Assembly (NCBI GenBank): GCA_903920975.1
Contig: CAIXNZ010000063.1
Span: 1 to 15,798, forward strand
From: Candidatus Falkowiibacteriota bacterium
Lineage (GTDB): Bacteria; Patescibacteriota; Patescibacteriia; CAIXNZ01
Reading direction: 5' to 3'
DNA length: 15,798 nucleotides
How positions within the stretch are numbered: the stretch's first letter is position 1; each line of letters starts with the position of its first letter. The notes beneath the pieces are model-generated. The model was not told the origin of the DNA. It worked only from the letters and a program-made list of their open reading frames with translations, and did not search any database. The translations under genes and the position numbers were made by a program. Shown here in pieces: positions 5,592 to 12,071 of this stretch.

Positions 5592-6599
5592 TTAAAAAGT
5601 ATATGTTCCCCAATCCCAGCGGCAATCAGAAACATGATCGTAGTAGCAATTATAATGGTCTTGTTGCGCAGCCTGAAAGTGAGTAAGGGCCGGAATGCTC
5701 CATTTATTTTTAAGATCATTTATCTTTGCCCTCATAGCGTTTATTTGAGTATCTGTAAATTGACCCCTTGTATTGCATTGAAGGCCTAATATACCATCTT
5801 TATTATAGCAAGCGGGGGTGAAATTATAAGCGCCCATCGCTGATATACAGATAGTGCCAGAATTTCTACCTCTGGTGCAATGTGTCGGGCTTTTTGTGTC
5901 GGGGAAATTTTCATGTACAACACCATCACCAGTAACTGCGAAATTATAATCAGTAAAAACCATACTGGTAGTACCTGCGGACCAATGAACGTAAATGGCT
6001 TTTTTTGGACCCGAGGTGTCTCCGCCAGGGGTGACTTCACCTGGGGTAACTGCACCAGATCCGGTTTGGGTTGCTTCAATAGGATTGGAAGCAACCTCTC
6101 CTATTTGTGGCAATTTAATTTCTGTGATGCCTACTAAAGATAAGATAAAGCCTGATAGAAGTGCAATAATTAAACCCATAACAGCGCCTGTAATATATTT
6201 TTTGGCTTCTTTAATTTTTGGCATATCTCCTCCTGCAAACATCCATCTAAGGCCGGCATATATAATTATTATTATTGCCAGAGGAACTAAAACATACAAT
6301 GAGTATTCATAAATTTTTCCTATATATTCTGCTAGTCCTCTCGCTGTGGTATAACTAAAAATTGGAACTTGCAAAGATACTACTGCTTGCGTAGCATATG
6401 TATGACAACATGTTTGGCCGGAGGGACAAAGACCAGATGTCTTGTCTTCAGGAGCGGTTTTTTCACAAGATACGGCACATTTTCCGTCGCTGGGATATTT
6501 TTCTGCGCAGGAAACCGCCAGACACTCCCCTGCCAATAAAAACAAAAAAATGATTAAGCAAGAAGCAAATAGAATTTTTAATTTGAAATTATTTTTCAT
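5592..6599 (-). CDS. TrbC/VirB2-like membrane hairpin fused to an amidase domain
   Basis: 335 residues in four parts. (a) Signal-like helix, about 7-28. (b) Cys-rich segment, 31-65, with seven Cys including CPSGQTCC, probably disulfide-bonded outside. (c) Two membrane helices, about 98-118 and 136-157, joined by GLRWMFAGGDMPKIKEAKK, the hallmark of the TrbC/VirB2 pilin-like proteins of CPR genomes. (d) After a Thr/Gly/Pro linker (about 175-198), a domain like Amidase_2 (N-acetylmuramoyl-L-alanine amidase): YVHWSAG with H205, a THCTRG region at 239-244, and ALTHFQAAQQDH with H307; the third zinc ligand could be H315 or a later acidic residue. The basic loop between the helices faces inside, so the Cys-rich and amidase parts both lie outside. 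Its ATG overlaps the previous stop (ATGA). Confidence 0.75.
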   Translation of the reverse strand: MKNNFKLKILFASCLIIFLFLLAGECLAVSCAEKYPSDGKCAVSCEKTAPEDKTSGLCPSGQTCCHTYATQAVVSLQVPIFSYTTARGLAEYIGKIYEYSLYVLVPLAIIIIIYAGLRWMFAGGDMPKIKEAKKYITGAVMGLIIALLSGFILSLVGITEIKLPQIGEVASNPIEATQTGSGAVTPGEVTPGGDTSGPKKAIYVHWSAGTTSMVFTDYNFAVTGDGVVHENFPDTKSPTHCTRGRNSGTICISAMGAYNFTPACYNKDGILGLQCNTRGQFTDTQINAMRAKINDLKNKWSIPALTHFQAAQQDHYNCYYDHVSDCRWDWGTYTF

Positions 6600-7033
6600 T
6601 TTAATATTTTATTGGTAAATACCTGTTTTATCCAGGTGGCAAAAATAAAGTAAATCAAGGCTTGGATTAAATCAGTCACCCCTACCCCATTCTCACTGAT
6701 AAGAAAAGGCACGACCAGAATCAATAAAGCGCCGCCATAAATCAATAAATCAGTTAAATATAATTCCCATTTAGAAATAGTAATATCATATTGGGTAATG
6801 CTATGCTCCTCATCTCTCTTGGCTTTAATTTTAGTCCTTGTTATAGCTAAAATCAAAGTAAAAACAAGAGCAATCACTGGTCCCCAAAAGAGCACAATTT
6901 GTCCTATTGTTTGCATCAAATCAGGGAAAAAAAACCAAACAATAACAACACCACCCACTATTAACCAGATAATATATCTGGTCATCAGGTTCATGATAAA
7001 ACCATATATTTTATCAGATGTAGTTGAGTACAT
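6596..7033 (-). CDS. Four-helix membrane protein of unknown function
   Basis: 145 residues with four hydrophobic stretches at about 19-36, 43-65, 92-112 and 119-138, and a charged cytoplasmic loop between the second and third (about 66-90, TRTKIKAKRDEEH). No family is recognised. It follows the M23 gene by 21 bp and overlaps the TrbC-amidase gene by 4 bp (ATGA), so the two are probably made in fixed ratio, which would fit a membrane partner of the pilin-like protein. No SD site before its ATG. Confidence 0.7.
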   Translation of the reverse strand: MYSTTSDKIYGFIMNLMTRYIIWLIVGGVVIVWFFFPDLMQTIGQIVLFWGPVIALVFTLILAITRTKIKAKRDEEHSITQYDITISKWELYLTDLLIYGGALLILVVPFLISENGVGVTDLIQALIYFIFATWIKQVFTNKILK

Positions 7034-7054
7034 AGATTTAAAAATTAATTTATA

Positions 7055-8302
7055 TTATGGTAAATATTCCAATGGATTAACCGGAATTCCATTTAAACGC
7101 ACCTCAAAGTGTAAATGCGGGCCCAGCGTGAAAGGACCAGCTCCGCGTGTGCCTGGCATGCCTCCTGAGAGGCCTATAACATCGCCAGCATTCACATATG
7201 AGTCTTCATGCACATAAATGGCGCTGACATGACCATAGACCGTGGAAAGCTGATTATCATGAATTAAAATTATATAGCTATAGCCCATGCCCGCATCTTT
7301 AACGCGCGCCACATAACCATCAGCCGGCGCATAAATTTTTGTTCCCTGTTTTGCCCTGATATCAATGGCTGGATGCTCAAATAAATAGCGGAAAGGATAA
7401 TCAGGGTCATGGAATGAGGCTGTAACAACGCGAGATTCCACTGGCCATTCAACAAAGGTATCGCTAGCATTTGTGCCAGCTTTTTTTATCTTTTCAACCT
7501 TTTCTTTCACTCTTAATTGTAAATCCAAGATATCAGAATTAACTTCTTGCTGTTCTGCCTTGGCTTGGGCTAATAAACGCTTGAAGGCAGATTCTGAACT
7601 TTTGGTTTCCAGAGCCAGGGTTTCTTTGGCTTGCATTTCGTCTTTTAATTTCTCGTTATTTGTTTCCAGGGCCAGTTTGTATTTTTCTAATTCTAATTTT
7701 TGCCTTTCCTTGTCAGCTTTTTGAATCTCAACCGATTCTTTCAAAACTATCAGACGATCAACAGAGTTTTTTATATCTGATTGGATTTGTTCCAAATAAC
7801 TCAATTGATTGAAAAATTCCGCAAAAGAGTTATTTAAAATTAAAATCTCCAAATATGATTGCCTGTCGCTTTTATCCAAAGTTTTGATATATTCAAGTAA
7901 ATTGGTTTTCTGAACGTCAATTTCTTTTTCCCTTTTACTGATTTGATAATCTAAAGAATCAATTTCCAGTTTAGTCTGGTCAATTTGCAGTTGGGTGGTG
8001 GTAACATCAAGCTGGACTTTGACTATTTGATTATCAAGCATACCCAATTGATTTTTAAGGGTTTTTGAGACTGCCCCATATTCTTCTATTTTTTGCGCAT
8101 ATTCTGCGGCTGCTTTTTTTAAGCTATCAATTTTATCTTTCTTTTCCTGAATTTGCTGGTTTAATTTTTGCACCTCGGGATTATCTGAAATTTCAGCGTT
8201 TATATTAGCATTCTCATTATCAGCTGCAATAACAAAACTTGAGCTTAATAATATAAACAAGCCCAAAATAAGGAATATTTTGACTTTATTTTGCTTTTTC
8301 AT
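7055..8302 (-). CDS. M23 peptidoglycan endopeptidase with coiled coil (EnvC-like)
   Basis: 415 residues: signal peptide (about 1-26, ending FVIAA), two long coiled-coil stretches (about 41-140 and 175-275) flanking a LEILILNNSFAEFFNQLSYL segment typical of EnvC-like proteins, and a C-terminal M23/LytM domain (about 284-412). The zinc site is intact: H310 and D314 in EHPAID, and the HLH motif (H396, H398) in GPHLHFE; VYGHVS supplies H358. An intact site suggests an active enzyme that cuts peptide cross-links, not merely an amidase activator. First gene of the envelope operon. A TGC-TATAAT box ends 8 bases before its ATG and no SD site exists, so the mRNA may be leaderless. Confidence 0.92.
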   Translation of the reverse strand: MKKQNKVKIFLILGLFILLSSSFVIAADNENANINAEISDNPEVQKLNQQIQEKKDKIDSLKKAAAEYAQKIEEYGAVSKTLKNQLGMLDNQIVKVQLDVTTTQLQIDQTKLEIDSLDYQISKREKEIDVQKTNLLEYIKTLDKSDRQSYLEILILNNSFAEFFNQLSYLEQIQSDIKNSVDRLIVLKESVEIQKADKERQKLELEKYKLALETNNEKLKDEMQAKETLALETKSSESAFKRLLAQAKAEQQEVNSDILDLQLRVKEKVEKIKKAGTNASDTFVEWPVESRVVTASFHDPDYPFRYLFEHPAIDIRAKQGTKIYAPADGYVARVKDAGMGYSYIILIHDNQLSTVYGHVSAIYVHEDSYVNAGDVIGLSGGMPGTRGAGPFTLGPHLHFEVRLNGIPVNPLEYLP

Positions 8303-8310
8303 CTGGCTTT

Positions 8311-8319
8311 ATTATAGCA
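8311..8319 (-). promoter_or_regulatory. Extended -10 promoter of the envelope operon
   Basis: Minus strand TGC-TATAAT, a full extended -10 box. No good -35 box lies upstream. Only 8 bases separate the box from the ATG at 8302, so transcription should start within about 0-2 bases of the start codon. Confidence 0.65.
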
Positions 8320-8330
8320 AAAAAAATGGT

Positions 8331-8358
8331 GATTAGGAATTGGGTATTGGGCATTAGG
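8331..8358 (+). repeat. Heptamer tandem array NATTRGG x4
   Basis: Four consecutive 7-bp units: GATTAGG, AATTGGG, TATTGGG, CATTAGG. It lies between the envelope operon promoter and a structured repeat (8368-8453), in the place where a -35 region and activator sites would be. Confidence 0.75.
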
Positions 8359-8367
8359 ACGTGGAAG

Positions 8368-8453
8368 GGCGAAAACCCATTGTCATGGTGAGGTTCTCGA
8401 ACCATATATTCATCCTTCGAGAGCCTCAGGATGACAGTTATAGGGTTTTCGCC
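8368..8453. repeat. Structured dispersed repeat, copy 1
   Basis: An outer perfect 11-bp inverted repeat (GGCGAAAACCC at 8368-8378, GGGTTTTCGCC at 8443-8453) encloses a 56-bp core (8381-8436) starting TGTCA and ending TGACA. The core holds two small hairpins: ATGGT-GAG...CTC-ACCAT (8385-8405) and CATCCT...GAG-AGC-CTC-AGGATG (8411-8433), each with a 2-base bulge. The two halves are also complementary to each other, allowing an alternative long stem. Copy 2 at 9370-9450 shares 52 of 56 core bases. It carries no gene. From memory the right half resembles CATCCTTCGAGA...CTCAGGATG palindromes common between genes in other phyla. Confidence 0.85.
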
Positions 8454-8469
8454 ATTATTTTTTGCAAAT

Positions 8470-8501
8470 AAAAAAAGGAGCGAGTTTGATTTCCTCGCTC
8501 C
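8470..8501 (-). terminator. Intrinsic terminator of the 61-residue protein gene
   Basis: Minus strand GGAGCGAG, 9-base loop, CTCGCTCC, then T7. It begins 23 bases after the stop codon. The whole 25-bp hairpin is repeated without change at 8853-8877. Confidence 0.88.
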
Positions 8502-8524
8502 CCAGGTTTTGCTGATATTAGGAA

Positions 8525-8710
8525 CTAGATAAAGCTTTGAGCGATCCACCATCCGAGGATTAAGAGCGGGATGCTAGTAAGCAGATGCCACATCACTTTT
8601 TCATAGCCATCGAACTTGCCACGTTTTGCTTCAAGAATAGTTTTTATAATAGCCGTAATCAATGAGTAGATCAGGATCGTCAATACACAAAGAATAATTT
8701 TTATAACCAT
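8525..8710 (-). CDS. Small two-helix membrane protein
   Basis: 61 residues with two hydrophobic stretches (about 3-24 and 41-60) joined by a charged loop EAKRGKFDGYEKV, and a tryptophan pair near the end (GWWIAQSF). No family recognised. Reality of the gene is supported by a GGAGG SD site 4 bases before the ATG, a good terminator 23 bases after the stop, and a membrane-protein composition. It follows the 101-residue exported protein gene by about 180 bp, and both share the leader GGAGGAAAAATG and the same 3' hairpin sequence, so they may work or be regulated together. Confidence 0.68.
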   Translation of the reverse strand: MVIKIILCVLTILIYSLITAIIKTILEAKRGKFDGYEKVMWHLLTSIPLLILGWWIAQSFI

Positions 8711-8714
8711 TTTT

Positions 8715-8719
8715 CCTCC
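8715..8719 (-). promoter_or_regulatory. Shine-Dalgarno site of the 61-residue protein gene
   Basis: Minus strand GGAGG, 4 bases before the ATG at 8710. Confidence 0.75.
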
Positions 8720-8737
8720 ATCGTTAAGAACAATCTT

Positions 8738-8752
8738 CCGCCAAGTTGGCGG
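8738..8752. promoter_or_regulatory. 15-bp perfect palindrome at the start of a leader (possible operator)
   Basis: CCGCCAA-G-TTGGCGG. It lies just downstream of the possible -10 box at 8759-8764, where the transcript would begin, so it could be an operator for a dimeric regulator or a 5' protective hairpin. It may instead be a short dispersed repeat. Confidence 0.45.
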
Positions 8753-8758
8753 GGCGAT

Positions 8759-8787
8759 ATATTATCTTTAAATCGGCTTTTTGCCTA
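8759..8787 (-). promoter_or_regulatory. Possible promoter of the 61-residue protein gene
   Basis: Minus strand TAGGCA (8782-8787), 17-bp spacer, TAATAT (8759-8764). Each box has four of six consensus bases. Read-through from the 101-residue protein gene is the alternative. Confidence 0.4.
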
Positions 8788-8802
8788 ATTTTTATTTAAG
8801 GT

Positions 8803-8844
8803 ACATTACCTATTTTCAGACTTCCTCTTTTGAGAAAATCTGGA
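8803..8844 (-). other. Hairpins between the two small genes
   Basis: On the minus strand an 11-bp stem with two G-U pairs and an AAAA loop (CAGATTTTCTC with GAGGAAGTCTG, about 8819-8844) is followed by the short inverted repeat AGGTA-ATG-TACCT (about 8803-8815). Neither has a U-tract, so they are not clear terminators. Confidence 0.4.
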
Positions 8845-8852
8845 GATAAGTG

Positions 8853-8877
8853 GGAGCGAGTTTGATTTCCTCGCTCC
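8853..8877. repeat. Exact second copy of the GGAGCGAG hairpin
   Basis: GGAGCGAG, 9-base loop, CTCGCTCC, identical over 25 bp to the terminator at 8477-8501. It begins 16 bases after the stop of the 101-residue protein gene but has no U-tract on the minus strand, so termination is uncertain. Confidence 0.85.
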
Positions 8878-8893
8878 GCGAATGTTGCGGCTT

Positions 8894-9199
8894 TTACTTC
8901 ACCTTATTGACGAAGGAGCTCTCTTTGTAGACTATTGGTATAGGCCGACCGTTATCATTATCGTTGCAAACAGCACGCCATGGTCCGTTAGAACCGGGAT
9001 GTAGAGTAATAGTGTTGCCTGTTGCCACCTCAACCCCATTTTCTACGGTGAAGAATTCGCAATGCCTGGGTTCATTATTCCATTGATATGCTGTCATGGC
9101 TGGCATGTCGGATGATTCTGATACCATGATATTGCTCATGAAATAAAGAATTATGCACGTAAATGACACGATAATAGATACGATAATGTATTTTTTCAT
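8894..9199 (-). CDS. Small exported or membrane-anchored protein
   Basis: 101 residues: Lys-Lys start, one hydrophobic segment (about 4-25), then a soluble outside part of about 75 residues with exactly two Cys (C47 in RHCEFF and C78 in WRAVCND), likely one disulfide. Short motifs NGVEVATGNTITLHPGS and GPWRAVCNDNDNG suggest a small beta domain. No lipobox is seen. No family recognised. It has its own consensus promoter, an AGGAGG SD site and a hairpin after the stop. By eye the mature part is richer in GC than the neighbouring operons. Confidence 0.68.
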   Translation of the reverse strand: MKKYIIVSIIVSFTCIILYFMSNIMVSESSDMPAMTAYQWNNEPRHCEFFTVENGVEVATGNTITLHPGSNGPWRAVCNDNDNGRPIPIVYKESSFVNKVK

Positions 9200-9203
9200 T
9201 TTT

Positions 9204-9209
9204 CCTCCT
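9204..9209 (-). promoter_or_regulatory. Shine-Dalgarno site of the 101-residue protein gene
   Basis: Minus strand AGGAGG, 4 bases before the ATG at 9199. Confidence 0.78.
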
Positions 9210-9257
9210 TCAATTTAAAAGACCAATTTTTCAAAATCTTTAATTATATATAATCCA

Positions 9258-9286
9258 ATAATAGCATATTTTTAGAGTTTTGTCAA
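9258..9286 (-). promoter_or_regulatory. Consensus sigma70-type promoter of the 101-residue protein gene
   Basis: Minus strand TTGACA (9281-9286), 17-bp spacer, TATTAT (9258-9263), preceded by TGC. Boxes and spacing are the same as in the zinc-ribbon promoter. Transcription should start near 9251, giving a leader of about 50 nt. Confidence 0.8.
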
Positions 9287-9334
9287 GAGGTTGAGGGTGG
9301 TGTTTTTGGCTAATATTAGGTAAATTGTGTAAAT

Positions 9335-9356
9335 AAAAAATGGCTAGGTATAGCCA
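9335..9356 (-). terminator. Intrinsic terminator of the thpR-gltX operon
   Basis: Minus strand TGGCTA, TACC loop, TAGCCA, then T6. It lies about 100 bases after the gltX stop, with the second structured repeat in between. Confidence 0.72.
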
Positions 9357-9369
9357 AATTTGTAATGCG

Positions 9370-9450
9370 AAAACGCTTTTGTCACGGTGAGGTTCTCGAA
9401 CCGTACCTTCATCCTTCGAGAGCCTCAGGATGACATAATGCTAGCGTTTT
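9370..9450. repeat. Structured dispersed repeat, copy 2
   Basis: Outer stem AAAACGCT (9370-9377) with AGCGTTTT (9443-9450) around a 56-bp core (9380-9435) that differs from copy 1 at four positions. Two of the four form one compensatory pair: ATGGT/ACCAT in copy 1 is ACGGT/ACCGT here (9384-9388 with 9400-9404). The outer stem sequence also differs on both arms while pairing is kept. It lies in the 3' untranslated region of gltX. Confidence 0.85.
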
Positions 9451-9459
9451 GGGCATGTT

Positions 9460-10887
9460 CTATCTTAATCTATTTTGCGCCTCATTGATTCTTTTTAGGG
9501 TTATTTTTTTTCCTAAAACCCAGGTGATTTCAAAGGGGCTGGGAGAGTTTTGCTGGCCAGAAAGGGCGACTCGCATTGGCCAAAGATAATCCCCTACCCC
9601 GAAATTATTTTGCTTAAGCCAAGTGGTAATTTTTTCTTCCAAATTCTTCACTGATTTAAAATCTGTTTCTTTTAAAGTTATTAGATAATCTTCCAGTTTA
9701 ACCAAATTTTCTAAAGTTGCCTCTCTGGTCGATTTTTTCCAAACCAAAAGACTGGCCACATATTCAATTTTTTTGTCAGAGAAAAAGTTTAGATTTTGAG
9801 AAATGTCTGAAAGTTTTTTTAAACGCTCTTGTTCAACAATAATAATTTTTTCAATTAATTTTGTATTTTTGATTTGCTTTAAATATGGTTTGCAAAGTTT
9901 GGCCAATTCTTTAACTTTCAATTTTCTGATATACAAACCATTTAACCAATTTAATTTTTCAATATCAAAGACAGCGCCTGATTTATTTATTTTATTTAAA
10001 TCAAATTCTTTTATTAATTCTTCAAGAGAAAAAATTTCCTTAGTACTTCCCTCTCCCGGATTCCAGCCCAGCAAGGCTATAAAGTTCAATAATGCATCTG
10101 GCAAATAACCTTTATGCAAAAAATCTTCAACTGCCACATCCCCTTCTCTCTTGCTTAATTTAGTTTTATTGGGATTTAAAAGTAATGGCAGATGGGCAAA
10201 AGCAGGAGGTGCCCAGCCAAAAGCTTCATAAAGTAAAATATGTTTTGGGGTGCTGGGTAGCCACTCTTCACCGCGAATGACATGAGAAATTTCCATTTCA
10301 TGATCATCAACCACATTAGCCAGATGATAAGTGGGAAAGCCATCTGATTTCATTAAAACCTGATCATCAATTGTACTGGTATTAAAAGAAACCTCGCCAC
10401 GAATCAAATCAGTGAATTTAATATCGCGGTTTATTGGCACTCTTAACCTGAATACAAAAGGTTTATGCGCCTTTAAATTGGTCGCAACTTCTTCTGACTT
10501 CAAATCTCGGCAAGTGCCGTCATACATGGGCGGCATTTTATTGGCAATTTGTTCCTCTCGCATTTTTGTTAAGCGTTCTGGCGTGCAAAAACAGTAATAG
10601 GCCTTGCCGTCTTTAACAAGTTGTTCCGCGAATTTTTGATAGATTTTGGTGCGTTTGGACTGGTAAATTGGCGTATTGTCATATTTAAGATCAAACTGCT
10701 TTAGAATCTTAATTAATTGCTTGTCAGCACCCTTGACTAAGCGAGATTGATCGGTGTCTTCTATCCTTAACAAGAAATTACCTTGATTTTTTTGGGCAAA
10801 TAAAAAGTTATAAAGGGCTGTTCTTAGACCTCCGACATGTAAATAACCAGTTGGGCTGGGAGCAAAACGTGTTTTGATTTTATTCAT
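9460..10887 (-). CDS. gltX: Glutamyl-tRNA synthetase
   Basis: 475 residues, normal for bacterial GluRS. Class I signature near the N-terminus: APSPTGYLHVGGLRTALYN with HVGG at 17-20, then RIEDTD at 41-46; the second ATP loop is KLSKR at 243-247. A zinc-type cluster C99-x-C101 with C126 (YYCFC and YDGTCRD) is present. The anticodon-binding helical domain fills about 300-475. It charges tRNA-Glu and, in bacteria using GatCAB, tRNA-Gln as well. The ATG is 2 bp after the stop of the WecG-NUDIX gene with no SD site. Last gene of the operon. Confidence 0.95.
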   Translation of the reverse strand: MNKIKTRFAPSPTGYLHVGGLRTALYNFLFAQKNQGNFLLRIEDTDQSRLVKGADKQLIKILKQFDLKYDNTPIYQSKRTKIYQKFAEQLVKDGKAYYCFCTPERLTKMREEQIANKMPPMYDGTCRDLKSEEVATNLKAHKPFVFRLRVPINRDIKFTDLIRGEVSFNTSTIDDQVLMKSDGFPTYHLANVVDDHEMEISHVIRGEEWLPSTPKHILLYEAFGWAPPAFAHLPLLLNPNKTKLSKREGDVAVEDFLHKGYLPDALLNFIALLGWNPGEGSTKEIFSLEELIKEFDLNKINKSGAVFDIEKLNWLNGLYIRKLKVKELAKLCKPYLKQIKNTKLIEKIIIVEQERLKKLSDISQNLNFFSDKKIEYVASLLVWKKSTREATLENLVKLEDYLITLKETDFKSVKNLEEKITTWLKQNNFGVGDYLWPMRVALSGQQNSPSPFEITWVLGKKITLKRINEAQNRLR

Positions 10888-10889
10888 AA

Positions 10890-12071
10890 TTATAGATAAT
10901 CTTTAAATTTTTCTAAGCCGATTTTTATGATTTTCCTACGGATAGGATCGGCTTTTTCTAATATATCATTTTTATTAATCCATTGCCATTCTGTATGTTC
11001 ATGCTTATCTAAAATTATATCCGAATCTTGGCCCAAGAATTTTAATAGAAATAAGGTTTGTTTTTGCCCCTTATATTTATCGGTATTTATGACATTTTTC
11101 GACCATTTATACTTATAGCAATTTTTCAGCATTTTAATAATTTCAAATTTGTCATTGCCTAATTCCTCTTTCATTTCTCTTAAAATCGCATCTTCCAAAT
11201 CCGCCCGACTCTTAGCGTTTTTAGAACCACCTTGCGGTAATTTCCACGTTTTATCTTTTGTATGTTCGGCAATAAATATCTGTTTATTTTGACTAATTAT
11301 AAAACCCGCAACGTTACCTCTATAAAAAAATAAATTACCAAACTTCCAATACAAGCAAATTGTGGGAAAAACTATGACAGCATTGATAATCCTTTTCCAG
11401 CGCCATGGTTCTTTAAAGCCGCGCCAAAGCCATTCCAGGTCGTATTTCCTGATGTTTTCTGGTGCTCTGGGTATTTGGCCGGCCAGAAAATCAATGGTAC
11501 CGCCTAGACCCAACATTAATTTGGCATTAAGTTTATCAAGGTTTGCGGACATAAAATACTCTTGCTTTGGCGCGCCAAGACAGACAAAAATGATTACGGG
11601 GTTTATTGAGTTAATTTGGTCAATTGGATTTGGTGAGGTTGAGTTTCCTTGAGAATCAAAGTCGCCGCCATTAAGATAATCTATTTTTAAATTGGGAAAT
11701 TTTTGTTTGATCAAATTTTTCGCTCTCTCCCCCACTTCTTGTTTTCCTCCCAGCAAAAGTATTGAATAATTATTGTGTTCAGCTAATTCCAGGATTTTTT
11801 GGGACAAATCTGCGCCAGTTGTTTTGTTGTTCAGCTGGTCACCTAAAATTCTGGCACCAAATTTTAAGCCCGAACCATCTGGTATGGCTAAAAAAGAATT
11901 TTGAATAATGCGTCTAAACTTTTTATCTTTATAACTTATTAAACAAATTTCCGGATTAGGCGTGGTCACATAACTTTTTTGTCCTGATAATAAAAAATTG
12001 GCAATCTTTTCCATCGCCTCATTTAAAGATACATCATTTATTTTTGCGCCTAAGATATAAATTTCTTTCAT
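10890..12071 (-). CDS. WecG/TagA glycosyltransferase fused to a NUDIX hydrolase
   Basis: 393 residues from the chosen start. Residues 1 to about 228 are a WecG/TagA/CpsF glycosyltransferase: TTPNPE at 36-41 and AIPDGSG at 62-68 (the family's Thr and Asp), then LGAPKQE, GLGGTIDFLAG and the C-terminal LEWLWRGFKEPWRWKRI. This family adds N-acetylmannosamine-type sugars to a lipid-linked carrier at the inner membrane face. A hydrophobic stretch (about 229-245) follows, then a NUDIX domain (about 252-385) with PQGG and REMKEELG at 298-305. The NUDIX box deviates: the first conserved Glu is Ala and two residues are extra, while the catalytic REx2EE core is kept. An in-frame ATG 48 bases upstream is rejected because ATG at 12069-12071 overlaps the previous stop (TAATG) and fits the family start. 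Confidence 0.85.
   Translation of the reverse strand: MKEIYILGAKINDVSLNEAMEKIANFLLSGQKSYVTTPNPEICLISYKDKKFRRIIQNSFLAIPDGSGLKFGARILGDQLNNKTTGADLSQKILELAEHNNYSILLLGGKQEVGERAKNLIKQKFPNLKIDYLNGGDFDSQGNSTSPNPIDQINSINPVIIFVCLGAPKQEYFMSANLDKLNAKLMLGLGGTIDFLAGQIPRAPENIRKYDLEWLWRGFKEPWRWKRIINAVIVFPTICLYWKFGNLFFYRGNVAGFIISQNKQIFIAEHTKDKTWKLPQGGSKNAKSRADLEDAILREMKEELGNDKFEIIKMLKNCYKYKWSKNVINTDKYKGQKQTLFLLKFLGQDSDIILDKHEHTEWQWINKNDILEKADPIRRKIIKIGLEKFKDYL

Noticed and set aside
5880..6312. Long plus-strand frames opposite the TrbC-amidase gene
   Set aside because: They mirror a gene with clear domains and topology and have low-complexity, membrane-like nonsense translations.
6596..6599. Possible recoding of TGA as an amino acid
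   Set aside because: TGA ends this gene in an ATGA overlap, ends thpR likewise at 13474-13476, and ends the HTH-repeat gene inside its terminator, so it is a stop codon here.
8391..8405. GGTTCTCGAACC-like sequence suggesting a tRNA T-arm
   Set aside because: It is the loop side of the dispersed repeat, occurs twice, and no acceptor or anticodon arms surround it.
8286..8552. An 88-codon minus-strand frame
   Set aside because: It is built from the structured repeat, the terminator hairpin and promoter DNA, and crosses the start of the M23 gene; no protein signature.
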